A program made the position numbers and the translations under genes. A DNA stretch of 5,359 nucleotides from Patescibacteria group bacterium (GTDB lineage Bacteria > Patescibacteriota > Minisyncoccia > Phycocordibacterales > UBA2100): NCBI GenBank assembly GCA_015489565.1, contig WFZM01000029.1, positions 1 through 5,359 of the forward strand, read 5' to 3'. Shown here piece by piece: positions 1 to 5,359 of the stretch (its first letter is position 1; each line of letters opens with the position of its first letter). Below the pieces are notes generated by a model. That model saw nothing but the letters and a program-made list of their open reading frames with translations, searched no databases and was not told the DNA's origin.

Positions 1-612
1 TTGACTAAAAAACACGCGCCGGATATTTTGGAGTTTCTAGATAAAAATTTAATTGAGATAGGGGATAAAATAAAACAAATTTTCCCGAAAAACTTGCACG
101 GAGAGCTCGGCGCGCTTGCAAAGAAAAAGAAAAACGCAAAAGAGTTTACAGAGCTTGCGGTTTACCTTGAAAATCCAAATTCAATAAATAACCTTGGCGC
201 GGTGGTGCGAGTTTTGGCGGCGCGTGGTGTTAAAAATCTAATTGTAAGCGGAGCAAAATTTAGCGTTTGGCATAAAGACGCCTTGCGAACCGGAGCCGGG
301 CTTCAATTTGCGCTTGATAATATTTTGGAATTTGAAAACACAAAAAGCGCTCTTGATTTTTTAAAGAGGAAAAACTACAAAGTTTATGCCCTTGACCCTA
401 CCGGCGCGCCACTAAAATCTAATAGAGGTAACCTGCTAGATTTGGAAAGTGATATTTGTTTAGTATTTGGCGCAGAAAGCGAGGGGTTAAGCAAAGAATT
501 AAAAGATGCAGCAGACACCTTGCTTAGAATTCCAATGCAAGAAGGAGTCTCTAGTATGAATTTGGCAACATCGGTTGCGGCAGTATTGTATATGATAATA
601 AATGAGAAATGA
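1..612 (+). CDS. SpoU/TrmH-family RNA 2'-O-ribose methyltransferase, possibly 5'-truncated
   Basis: SAM-dependent enzyme of the SPOUT (trefoil-knot) class that methylates a ribose 2'-OH in tRNA or rRNA; the target base cannot be told from sequence. The three SpoU motifs are present in order. Motif 1 is around residues 57-75 (NPNSINNLGAVVR, with N64, G66 and the likely catalytic R70). Motif 2 is around 154-163 (LVFGAESEGL). Motif 3 is around 177-193 (IPMQEGVSSMNLATSVA, with S185 and N187), which forms the SAM-binding knot. About 50 lysine-rich residues precede the fold. The frame opens with TTG at base 1, so this could be a real TTG start or simply the window edge; many relatives have a longer N-terminal RNA-binding part. 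The stop is TGA at 610-612, and the last codons (Asn-Glu-Lys) lie inside a short repeat. A strong terminator follows. The family call is firm; the exact substrate (TrmH, TrmL, RlmB or other) is not assigned. Confidence 0.9.
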   Translation: MTKKHAPDILEFLDKNLIEIGDKIKQIFPKNLHGELGALAKKKKNAKEFTELAVYLENPNSINNLGAVVRVLAARGVKNLIVSGAKFSVWHKDALRTGAGLQFALDNILEFENTKSALDFLKRKNYKVYALDPTGAPLKSNRGNLLDLESDICLVFGAESEGLSKELKDAADTLLRIPMQEGVSSMNLATSVAAVLYMIINEK

Positions 613-650
613 AAAATAAGAAATGAGAAATTAAATAAAAAATGAGAAAT
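600..650. repeat. Three copies of an 11-base A/G-rich repeat (AAATGAGAAAT)
   Basis: Exact copies of AAATGAGAAAT lie at 600-610, 621-631 and 640-650, a period of 21 then 19 bases. A one-mismatch copy (AAATGAAAAAT) overlaps the first at 607-617. The first copy overlaps the last codons and the stop of the methyltransferase gene, and the third abuts the terminator stem. The copies could have arisen by slippage or recombination. I see no gene or known element here. Confidence 0.7.
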
Positions 651-687
651 AAGCCCTGCGCGCCAAAGGCGCGTAGGGCTTTTATTT
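651..687 (+). terminator. Strong Rho-independent terminator after the methyltransferase gene
   Basis: The left arm 651-664 (AAGCCCTGCGCGCC) pairs with 668-681 (GGCGCGTAGGGCTT) across a 3-base AAA loop. This gives a 14-bp GC-rich stem with one G-U wobble (G658 with T674). A T-rich tail (TTTTATTT, 680-687) follows. The A-rich sequence on the left side gives a T-rich tail on the other strand too, so it may work in both directions. It separates the methyltransferase transcript from fic. Confidence 0.93.
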
Positions 688-698
688 CTACGATTTTC

Positions 699-707
699 TG
701 CTATATT
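699..707 (+). promoter_or_regulatory. Putative extended -10 promoter for fic
   Basis: TG-C-TATATT (TG at 699-700, hexamer 702-707) matches the extended -10 form TGnTATAAT at all but one base of the hexamer. No good -35 is visible, which an extended -10 can tolerate. A start near base 714 would give a leader of about 17 bases before ATG 731, with no Shine-Dalgarno sequence. It sits just after the upstream terminator, where fic would need its own promoter. Confidence 0.5.
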
Positions 708-730
708 TAAATAAAATAAGTAAATATCTT

Positions 731-1507
731 ATGGAAAATTTAGATTTGTCTCAAACAAGCAGAGAAGAATTGCTAAAAATTCTTCCTGAATATAAAGCTA
801 GACTTGAAGAAGTTAAAGCAGACTTTGAACACTCTTTTGGCAATGTGTTAGATATTCTTAAAGAGAATGAGGATCTAAGAAGAAAGGTATTTTTGGAAAT
901 AGCCTTTCATAGTTCACAAATGGAATGGAATGATTCCACTGTACCTAAAGATGCACGAGAGCGAGTGCGGTTTTTAGAGGCTGTAGGTCACAATGCAGCT
1001 ACAGAGCATATGTTTAATTATGTTGCAGATTTAAATAACAAGCTAGATATTCGTTTTTTATCCGCTCTACATGAAAAACTAATGGGCGCCATTATGCCAA
1101 GAACAGCCGGCACTTTAAGAGATGTTTATGTACGATTATCAGGAAATTATAATGTGTCTTTAACAAGGACAGATAAGGTTTATGATTTAATATCTGAGCT
1201 CATGAAAGATGTTGCATCTGAATATTCTTATCCAATAGAATACATTAGCCAAGTTCACGCATCATTTATTAAAATCCACCCTTTTTTAGATGGCAATGGG
1301 CGAGTGGGGAGGTTATTGCTCAATGCAATGCTTTTAAGGTCTGGGTACGCTCCCGTATTGATTAAAAAAGAAAAAAGTTATTATAAAGCTATGGAGGTAG
1401 CATTAACACAAGATGAAAGTCGTTATCTTACTTTGTTTTTAGTGGCAAAAGTGATAGATTCTTTTGAGCTTTTAAAGCAAAAATTGTCTCAAGAGCAGAG
1501 CCAGTAA
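731..1507 (+). CDS. Fic-domain protein (class II, self-inhibited AMP-transferase type)
   Basis: Fic enzymes usually move AMP from ATP to a hydroxyl side chain of a target protein; some remove it or use other nucleotides. The catalytic motif HPFLDGNGRVGR is complete at residues 183-194: H183 is the catalytic base, D187 the metal ligand, and N189, R191 and R194 the phosphate contacts. The TAGTLRD stretch around residues 125-131 lies in the usual flap region. An inhibitory-helix motif SSQMEWN sits upstream at residues 61-67. Its S61 and E65 fit [S/T]xxxE[G/N], but W66 replaces Gly/Asn. An N-terminal inhibitory helix is the class II arrangement, so no separate antitoxin is needed, and none is seen. 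Residues 10-55 look helical and charged. ATG 731 is the first start after the terminator and gives 258 residues. None of its 16 arginine codons is CGC, whereas CGC is common in uvrA, and the gene looks AT-richer; recent transfer is possible. Its target is unknown. Confidence 0.93.
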   Translation: MENLDLSQTSREELLKILPEYKARLEEVKADFEHSFGNVLDILKENEDLRRKVFLEIAFHSSQMEWNDSTVPKDARERVRFLEAVGHNAATEHMFNYVADLNNKLDIRFLSALHEKLMGAIMPRTAGTLRDVYVRLSGNYNVSLTRTDKVYDLISELMKDVASEYSYPIEYISQVHASFIKIHPFLDGNGRVGRLLLNAMLLRSGYAPVLIKKEKSYYKAMEVALTQDESRYLTLFLVAKVIDSFELLKQKLSQEQSQ

Positions 1508-1511
1508 GTTG

Positions 1512-2075
1512 CTACTTTAAACTTTTAATTAGCTCTACAATTTTAAGCAGTTCTTTGGTTTGAATAGCCGGTTCGGTGTATTCTACCAGTTTTTCTCCGT
1601 CGCAAGTGTTGCCTGTACCGTCTTTGCAGTATGCAAGTCCTTGCAGTGAAAATTCCAATTTATCCACTTCGCGGACAAATCTTGCCTCCGGTGATTGTGC
1701 GTTTTCTGCTTCATCAAAAAGCGCTATTAAATACTCTTTTGAATACAAGCCATCTAAAAGCTCTGCGATTTTTGCGCGTGTCACTTCTTTTTGCGTCTCT
1801 TTCTCGCTTACGGCTTGTCTGTCGCGCACGGGTACATCTCCAACGATAAGTTCATCAAGCTCATGCACAAGCGCAAGCTCAAGCACATGTCCGACATTGA
1901 GCCCCAAATCAAACTCTTTGTTCAGAAGCATTGCCAAAAAAGCAACTGCAAAAATATGTTCCGCTACCGACTCGCTTTTTTCTTCCGGTACGCCCCAGTA
2001 TTTGCTCCAACCGGCTCGTTTAAGTTTTTTAAAGGCAAAAATGATGCGACTGTATGTATTAATAATTTGTTCCAT
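1512..2075 (-). CDS. HD-domain phosphohydrolase, YfbR/HDDC2-like 5'-deoxynucleotidase
   Basis: Members of this family remove phosphate from deoxynucleoside 5'-monophosphates with a metal held by H...HD...D residues, and act in cytosolic nucleotide pool control. The protein has 187 residues, close to the family norm. Visible motifs are SVAEH (H40), LVHELDELIVGD (H71, E72, E75, D80) and EVDKLE (D138). The Asp of the signature His-Asp pair is Glu here (E72), confirmed from the codon GAG. Glu may still bind metal, but activity or metal choice could differ. The ATG (2075-2073) is the only start that keeps the N-terminal helix before H40; there is no clear Shine-Dalgarno sequence. The gene is divergent from the secreted-protein gene and convergent with fic, the two stop codons being separated by only 4 bp (1508-1511). 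The fold is secure; the exact substrate is inferred from family resemblance. Confidence 0.88.
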   Translation of the reverse strand: MEQIINTYSRIIFAFKKLKRAGWSKYWGVPEEKSESVAEHIFAVAFLAMLLNKEFDLGLNVGHVLELALVHELDELIVGDVPVRDRQAVSEKETQKEVTRAKIAELLDGLYSKEYLIALFDEAENAQSPEARFVREVDKLEFSLQGLAYCKDGTGNTCDGEKLVEYTEPAIQTKELLKIVELIKSLK

Positions 2076-2083
2076 ATCTGTCC

Positions 2084-2089
2084 ATTGTA
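2084..2089 (-). promoter_or_regulatory. Putative -10 box for the HD-domain gene
   Basis: Read on the minus strand, TACAAT (2089 down to 2084) is one base from consensus TATAAT. It lies 8 bases before the ATG at 2075. A transcript starting about 7 bases downstream would have almost no leader. No convincing -35 is seen. Other AT-rich hexamers in the same spacer could serve instead. Confidence 0.35.
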
Positions 2090-2146
2090 TGTTAAAAGCA
2101 AAAAAAGTAAATAATATTGATAATAAATTACCCAGGATAAAAATTA

Positions 2147-2155
2147 TGATATAAT
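2147..2155 (+). promoter_or_regulatory. Consensus extended -10 promoter for the secreted-protein gene
   Basis: TG-A-TATAAT is a perfect extended -10 element (TG 2147-2148, TATAAT 2150-2155). Only 7 bases (ATGCCTA) separate it from the ATG at 2163, so transcription should start at or within a base of the start codon, giving a leaderless mRNA. No strong -35 is seen at the normal distance. Confidence 0.6.
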
Positions 2156-2162
2156 ATGCCTA

Positions 2163-2816
2163 ATGAAAATAAATTTTAAAACTTTCAGGGTCACAACTTT
2201 CTCATTGCTTTTAGGTCTTTTGCTTGCGGCTTCAATAACTTTGGCATGGAGTGCTATATGGCACGGAACAGCATGGATACAACCTGGCCGGGTTATTAGC
2301 GCAGACGGGATAGCTGAGAACTTTGAATTTCTGTATCAAAAGGCCGGCAAGTTGCCGACAGGAGGGTGCCCGAATGCCGGAGATATATTGCAGTGGGATG
2401 GCACTGAATTTATATGCACAAGTTTAGATGCGGCAGGAGGCGCCGGTGCTTGTTCAAACACAAATACAATATTGGCCAATGGCGACAATACGACTCATAC
2501 GGTGGCGGACTGCCTAAGTCTGGGCGGTACGGCTGTTGACACCATTGACGGCTGTCTGTGCAAGCTCTCAAGGACTACACTTTCTTGTCCGAGTGGCTGG
2601 GCGATGGTATCTAATTGGTCTACCACTACAAATAAAACTTGCACTCCTTACGGAAGCGGATCTTGCTATACGTCTTGCAGTACCGGCTCTCACGATTTTG
2701 CCAATCAGGCAGTTGAGACTTGTAGGTATGCTAACGGGCAAGCCGGAGGAGATGGTAGCATGTGGTGTAATTACTATACCTGTAGCGCCTCTATCAGCGC
2801 CGTGGGTTGTAAATAA
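2163..2816 (+). CDS. Small secreted cysteine-rich protein of unknown family
   Basis: I do not recognise a family. The 217-residue product starts with a basic stretch (MKINFKTFR) and a hydrophobic core at about residues 11-31. This is a signal peptide or an N-terminal anchor; cleavage could follow AWS at residue 30, but the site is not a clean AxA. The rest is polar and rich in Gly, Ser, Thr and Asn, with 14 cysteines at 69, 85, 97, 117, 131, 133, 142, 160, 168, 172, 187, 202, 207 and 216. That even number suggests disulfide-bonded domains outside the cell. The segment at 69-85 (CPNAGDILQWDGTEFIC) is a Cys-bounded loop with an LQWDG core, a style I associate with surface or tail-fibre-like proteins of uncultured bacteria; that link is an impression, not a match. 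The gene is divergent from the HD gene and 37 bp upstream of uvrA. There is no Shine-Dalgarno sequence; ATG 2163 is supported by the signal sequence and the -10 box. Confidence 0.8.
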   Translation: MKINFKTFRVTTFSLLLGLLLAASITLAWSAIWHGTAWIQPGRVISADGIAENFEFLYQKAGKLPTGGCPNAGDILQWDGTEFICTSLDAAGGAGACSNTNTILANGDNTTHTVADCLSLGGTAVDTIDGCLCKLSRTTLSCPSGWAMVSNWSTTTNKTCTPYGSGSCYTSCSTGSHDFANQAVETCRYANGQAGGDGSMWCNYYTCSASISAVGCK

Positions 2817-2817
2817 C

Positions 2818-2845
2818 TTGCCAAATTGTTAATTTGCCATAAAAT
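2818..2845 (+). promoter_or_regulatory. Putative uvrA promoter
   Basis: TTGCCA (2818-2823, five of six bases of TTGACA) and TAAAAT (2840-2845, five of six of TATAAT) are 16 bases apart. Transcription would begin near 2852-2854, at the uvrA ATG, again giving a leaderless or nearly leaderless mRNA. The element begins just after the stop codon of the upstream gene, so uvrA could be expressed alone or by read-through. Confidence 0.5.
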
Positions 2846-2861
2846 AGTTGTTTATGGCAAA
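2833..2861. promoter_or_regulatory. Perfect 11-bp inverted repeat over the uvrA -10 box and start codon
   Basis: TTTGCCATAAA (2833-2843) and TTTATGGCAAA (2851-2861) are exact reverse complements around a 7-base centre (ATAGTTG). The right arm contains the uvrA ATG (2854-2856) and the left arm covers part of the -10 box. A third TTGCCA half-site at 2818-2823 lies in the -35 region. No T-run follows, so it is not a terminator. It could be a repressor operator or, in a read-through mRNA, a hairpin hiding the start codon. A smaller hairpin, CAAATT-GTT-AATTTG (2822-2836), shares bases with the left arm and would exclude it. The repeat is certain; its role is inferred. Confidence 0.6.
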
Positions 2862-5359
2862 AAAGCATATAGCAAAACTTGGCAAAGACGAGAAAAAGAT
2901 AGTTATAAAAGGCGCGAGGACGCATAATTTGAAAAATATCTCTCTTGAGATTCCGCGCGACAAGATGCTTGTTATCTCCGGACTTTCGGGCTCCGGCAAG
3001 TCATCGCTTGCTTTTGACACTTTATTTGCCGAGGGACAAAGGCGCTTTGTAGAGTCTCTGTCGGCCTACGCAAGGCAGTTTTTAACCAAAATGCAAAAGC
3101 CTGATGTGGATGACATAGAGGGTCTCTCGGCCGCCATTTCAATAGACCAAAAGTCGCGCTCTAACAACCCGCGCTCAACAGTTGCGACAATTACCGAGAT
3201 TTACGATTATCTGCGTGTTCTTTACGCTCGCGTTGGGACTGCGCGCTGTATGATTTGTGGCGAGCCAATTCAAAGAATGAGCAAAGAAGAGATTTTATCT
3301 TTAATAATGGACAATTTGGAATTTGACAAAAAGAGCAAAAAAGTAATGGGAGTTGATATAGATGATGCGAAACTCTCCATATTTGCGCCAGTTGTGCGTG
3401 GCAGAAAAGGGGAGTATTACCAAATGCTTTATGACTTTTTAAGCAAAGGCTTTGAGTGGGCTCGGGTAGATGGCAAAATGCACTCTTTGCGCGAGCGCAT
3501 AGTGATAGAGAAAAACAAAAAGCATGACATAGACATTTTAATAGACGAAATTTTTGTAAGCGAGTTTAAAGAAGACAAAGAGCAGGCTCAGGAGCGCTTA
3601 AAAGAAGCGGTGGAAATCGCTCTTGAAGAGGCAGATGGTGTTATAACAATAGTCTTCCCAAGTGGCAAGGAACGGCAAATCTCTTCTAAATTCATTTGCC
3701 CAAAGGACGGTTTTTCTTTCCCTGAGATAGAGCCAAGGCTTTTTTCTTTTAACTCTCCTTATGGCGCGTGCCCAACTTGCAAAGGGCTTGGCTTTAAGCA
3801 TTTTTTCAAAGACGACTCGGTGGCTGCTTTTTGTGAAGATTGTGAAGGCGCGCGCTTAAGGAAAGAGGCGCTGTCGGTTTATTTAAAATCCAAATCCGGG
3901 CAGGAGCTTAATATAAAAGAGTTTACAGACCTCTCTATCAAGGACGCTTTTGAGTTTATATTTGACCTTGATTTAAGCAAAAAGCAAGAGCAAATAGCAG
4001 CGCCAATTTTGCGCGAGATAAGCGACAGGCTTTCTTTCATGATAGATGTAGGAATAGAGTATCTTTCGTTAAACAGGCGCGCAAACACTCTCTCAGGCGG
4101 CGAAGCGCAACGCATTCGTTTGGCAAGCCAGCTTGGCTCTCGCTTGGTAGGCGCTATGTATGTGCTTGATGAGCCAACCATTGGACTTCATCAGCGCGAT
4201 AATAATCGCCTAATAAAGACACTTCAGAAACTTAGAGAGTTGGGTAACACGGTGATAGTGGTAGAGCATGATGAAGATGTGCTAAAGTCTGCGGATTTCT
4301 TGGTAGACATTGGTCCGGGCGCAGGTATTCATGGAGGAGATGTAGTTGTTTCAGGATACTTGAAAGATTTACTCTCTGACAAATCTAACCCATCAAAATC
4401 TCGCACGCTTGCTTACTTGCGCGGTGATACAAAAATAGAAGTTCCAAACAAAAGGCGAGACGCAAACAAGGGCAGTCTAAAAATCCGCGGAGCAAGCAAA
4501 CATAATATTAAAAACTTAGATTTGGACATTCCGCTTGGAAGATTTAATGTAATAACAGGTGTCTCAGGCTCCGGCAAGTCAACGCTTCTTTATGATATTT
4601 TGTGGCAAAATTTGCGCGCGCGTTTTGACAGGCGCTACGCGACAAGCTATGTGTTTAACGCAAAATCCTTTTCAGGCACGGAATACATATCACGCGCAAT
4701 ACTTATAGACCAGTCACCAATAGGTAGAACTCCGCGCTCAAACCCTGCAACATACAGCGGCGCGTGGACATTTATAAGAGATTTATTTGCGGGCACGGCG
4801 CTAGCGCGCGAGCGCGGATGGAAAGCCGGTCGCTTTTCTTTTAATGTAAAAGGCGGGCGTTGCGAAGCGTGCCAAGGTAATGGAGTAATAGCCGTTGAGA
4901 TGCACTTTTTGCCAACCGTTTATGTAACTTGCGATGTCTGCGGCGGCAAGCGTTTTATGAAAGAAACCTTAGAGGTGCGCTACAAAGGCAAAAATATTTA
5001 CGAGGTACTTGAGATGTCTATTGAAGAATTATATGAGTTTTTCAAAGACATTCCGGCTGTAGCAGACAGGCTAGGCGCTTTGCTTGACACCGGTCTTGGA
5101 TACTTAAAGCTTGGACAGCCGGCAACGACACTCTCAGGTGGAGAAGCGCAAAGGGTAAAAATAGCGAGCGAGCTTTACAGACCCGATACTTACAAGACGG
5201 TTTACTTGCTTGACGAGCCTACCGTGGGGCTACACTTTGATGATGTCAAAAAGCTTATTGAGATTTTGCAAAAACTTGTAGACAGAGGCAATACTGTTAT
5301 AGTTATAGAGCACAACTTGGACCTTATAAAATCCGCGGATTACATAATAGATATGGGAC
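2854..5359 (+). CDS. uvrA: UvrA, excinuclease ABC subunit A, lacking the insertion domain (3' end cut by window)
   Basis: UvrA is the damage-sensing ATPase of bacterial nucleotide excision repair; as a dimer it scans DNA and loads UvrB. The frame is open from ATG 2854 to the last base (835 codons plus one base), reaching the YIIDMG segment after the second H-loop, so roughly 40-50 residues are missing. ATPase module I: Walker A at 43-51 (GLSGSGKSS), signature LSGGE at 413-417, Walker B D439-E440, H472. Module II: Walker A 569-577, signature 760-764, Walker B D787-E788, H820. Zinc module II is intact (C670, C673, C693, C696). The UvrB-binding region (about 136-275) is present. Two oddities: zinc module I reads C282, D285, C306, C309, with Asp where E. 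coli has C256. Only 17 residues separate C309 from C327 (of CEDC), against about 125 in E. coli, so the insertion domain is gone with no frameshift. ATG 2854 is the only plausible start before the conserved GARTHNL at residues 20-26. Confidence 0.97.
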   Translation, partial: MAKKHIAKLGKDEKKIVIKGARTHNLKNISLEIPRDKMLVISGLSGSGKSSLAFDTLFAEGQRRFVESLSAYARQFLTKMQKPDVDDIEGLSAAISIDQKSRSNNPRSTVATITEIYDYLRVLYARVGTARCMICGEPIQRMSKEEILSLIMDNLEFDKKSKKVMGVDIDDAKLSIFAPVVRGRKGEYYQMLYDFLSKGFEWARVDGKMHSLRERIVIEKNKKHDIDILIDEIFVSEFKEDKEQAQERLKEAVEIALEEADGVITIVFPSGKERQISSKFICPKDGFSFPEIEPRLFSFNSPYGACPTCKGLGFKHFFKDDSVAAFCEDCEGARLRKEALSVYLKSKSGQELNIKEFTDLSIKDAFEFIFDLDLSKKQEQIAAPILREISDRLSFMIDVGIEYLSLNRRANTLSGGEAQRIRLASQLGSRLVGAMYVLDEPTIGLHQRDNNRLIKTLQKLRELGNTVIVVEHDEDVLKSADFLVDIGPGAGIHGGDVVVSGYLKDLLSDKSNPSKSRTLAYLRGDTKIEVPNKRRDANKGSLKIRGASKHNIKNLDLDIPLGRFNVITGVSGSGKSTLLYDILWQNLRARFDRRYATSYVFNAKSFSGTEYISRAILIDQSPIGRTPRSNPATYSGAWTFIRDLFAGTALARERGWKAGRFSFNVKGGRCEACQGNGVIAVEMHFLPTVYVTCDVCGGKRFMKETLEVRYKGKNIYEVLEMSIEELYEFFKDIPAVADRLGALLDTGLGYLKLGQPATTLSGGEAQRVKIASELYRPDTYKTVYLLDEPTVGLHFDDVKKLIEILQKLVDRGNTVIVIEHNLDLIKSADYIIDMG

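Noticed and set aside
731..2075. fic plus the HD-domain gene as a toxin-antitoxin or defence module
   Set aside because: The genes are convergent, not co-transcribed. The Fic protein carries its own inhibitory motif, and the HD protein resembles a housekeeping nucleotidase. Proximity alone does not support a system.
1576..2154. A 192-codon plus-strand open frame antisense to the HD-domain gene
   Set aside because: It is a Ser-rich low-complexity translation with no motif; the opposite strand has a full HD-family protein with ordered ligands. Two shorter plus-strand frames here (1631-1849, 1791-2114) fail for the same reason.
2536..2832. A 98-codon frame inside the secreted-protein gene
   Set aside because: It is in another frame of the cysteine-rich gene and has no start signal or recognisable motif.
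2833..2861. The uvrA-start palindrome as an intrinsic terminator
   Set aside because: The right arm is followed by A-rich sequence, not a T-run, and there is no T-tract in the other direction either; the stem is only moderately GC-rich.
3772..3861. The short UvrA middle region as a frameshift or pseudogene
   Set aside because: The frame is open for all 835 visible codons, and conserved motifs continue in the same frame on both sides, so the gene looks functional.
2829..4181. Minus-strand open frames at 2829-3020, 3598-3801 and 3879-4181
   Set aside because: All lie antisense to uvrA, whose ATPase and zinc motifs are continuous through these positions; they have no motifs of their own.

Overview
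The window carries five protein genes on 5.36 kb: four on the plus strand and one on the minus strand. No gene-free stretch exceeds about 120 bases. AT-rich spacers, absence of clear Shine-Dalgarno sequences, -10 boxes placed almost on top of start codons, a compact UvrA and a cysteine-rich secreted protein of unknown family fit an uncultured small-genome bacterium. Candidate Phyla Radiation (Patescibacteria, perhaps Parcubacteria) is my best guess, but it is an inference from style, not proof. The stops seen are TGA, TAA and TAG, consistent with the standard bacterial code.

Layout: (1) 1-612, a SpoU/TrmH-family RNA 2'-O-methyltransferase whose true start may lie before the window. (2) 600-690, three copies of an 11-base A/G-rich repeat running from the gene end into a strong intrinsic terminator. 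(3) 731-1507, a class II Fic (AMP-transferase fold) protein with its own promoter and a base composition unlike its neighbours. (4) 1512-2075, minus strand, a YfbR/HDDC2-like HD-domain nucleotidase meeting fic tail to tail with 4 bp between them. (5) An 87-bp divergent promoter region. (6) 2163-2816, a small secreted protein with 14 cysteines. (7) A 37-bp spacer holding a promoter and a perfect 11-bp palindrome over the uvrA start. (8) 2854 to the window end, uvrA, open to the last base and cut off by the window.

The genes do not form an obvious pathway. RNA methylation, nucleotide cleanup and excision repair are housekeeping functions; fic and the secreted protein look like accessory insertions between them. 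The most interesting points are a UvrA that lacks essentially the whole insertion domain and has Asp in place of one zinc-finger cysteine, the operator-like palindrome at its start, and -10 boxes that predict leaderless or nearly leaderless mRNAs for three genes. I found no CRISPR array, tRNA, rRNA, insertion sequence or convincing new multi-gene system.
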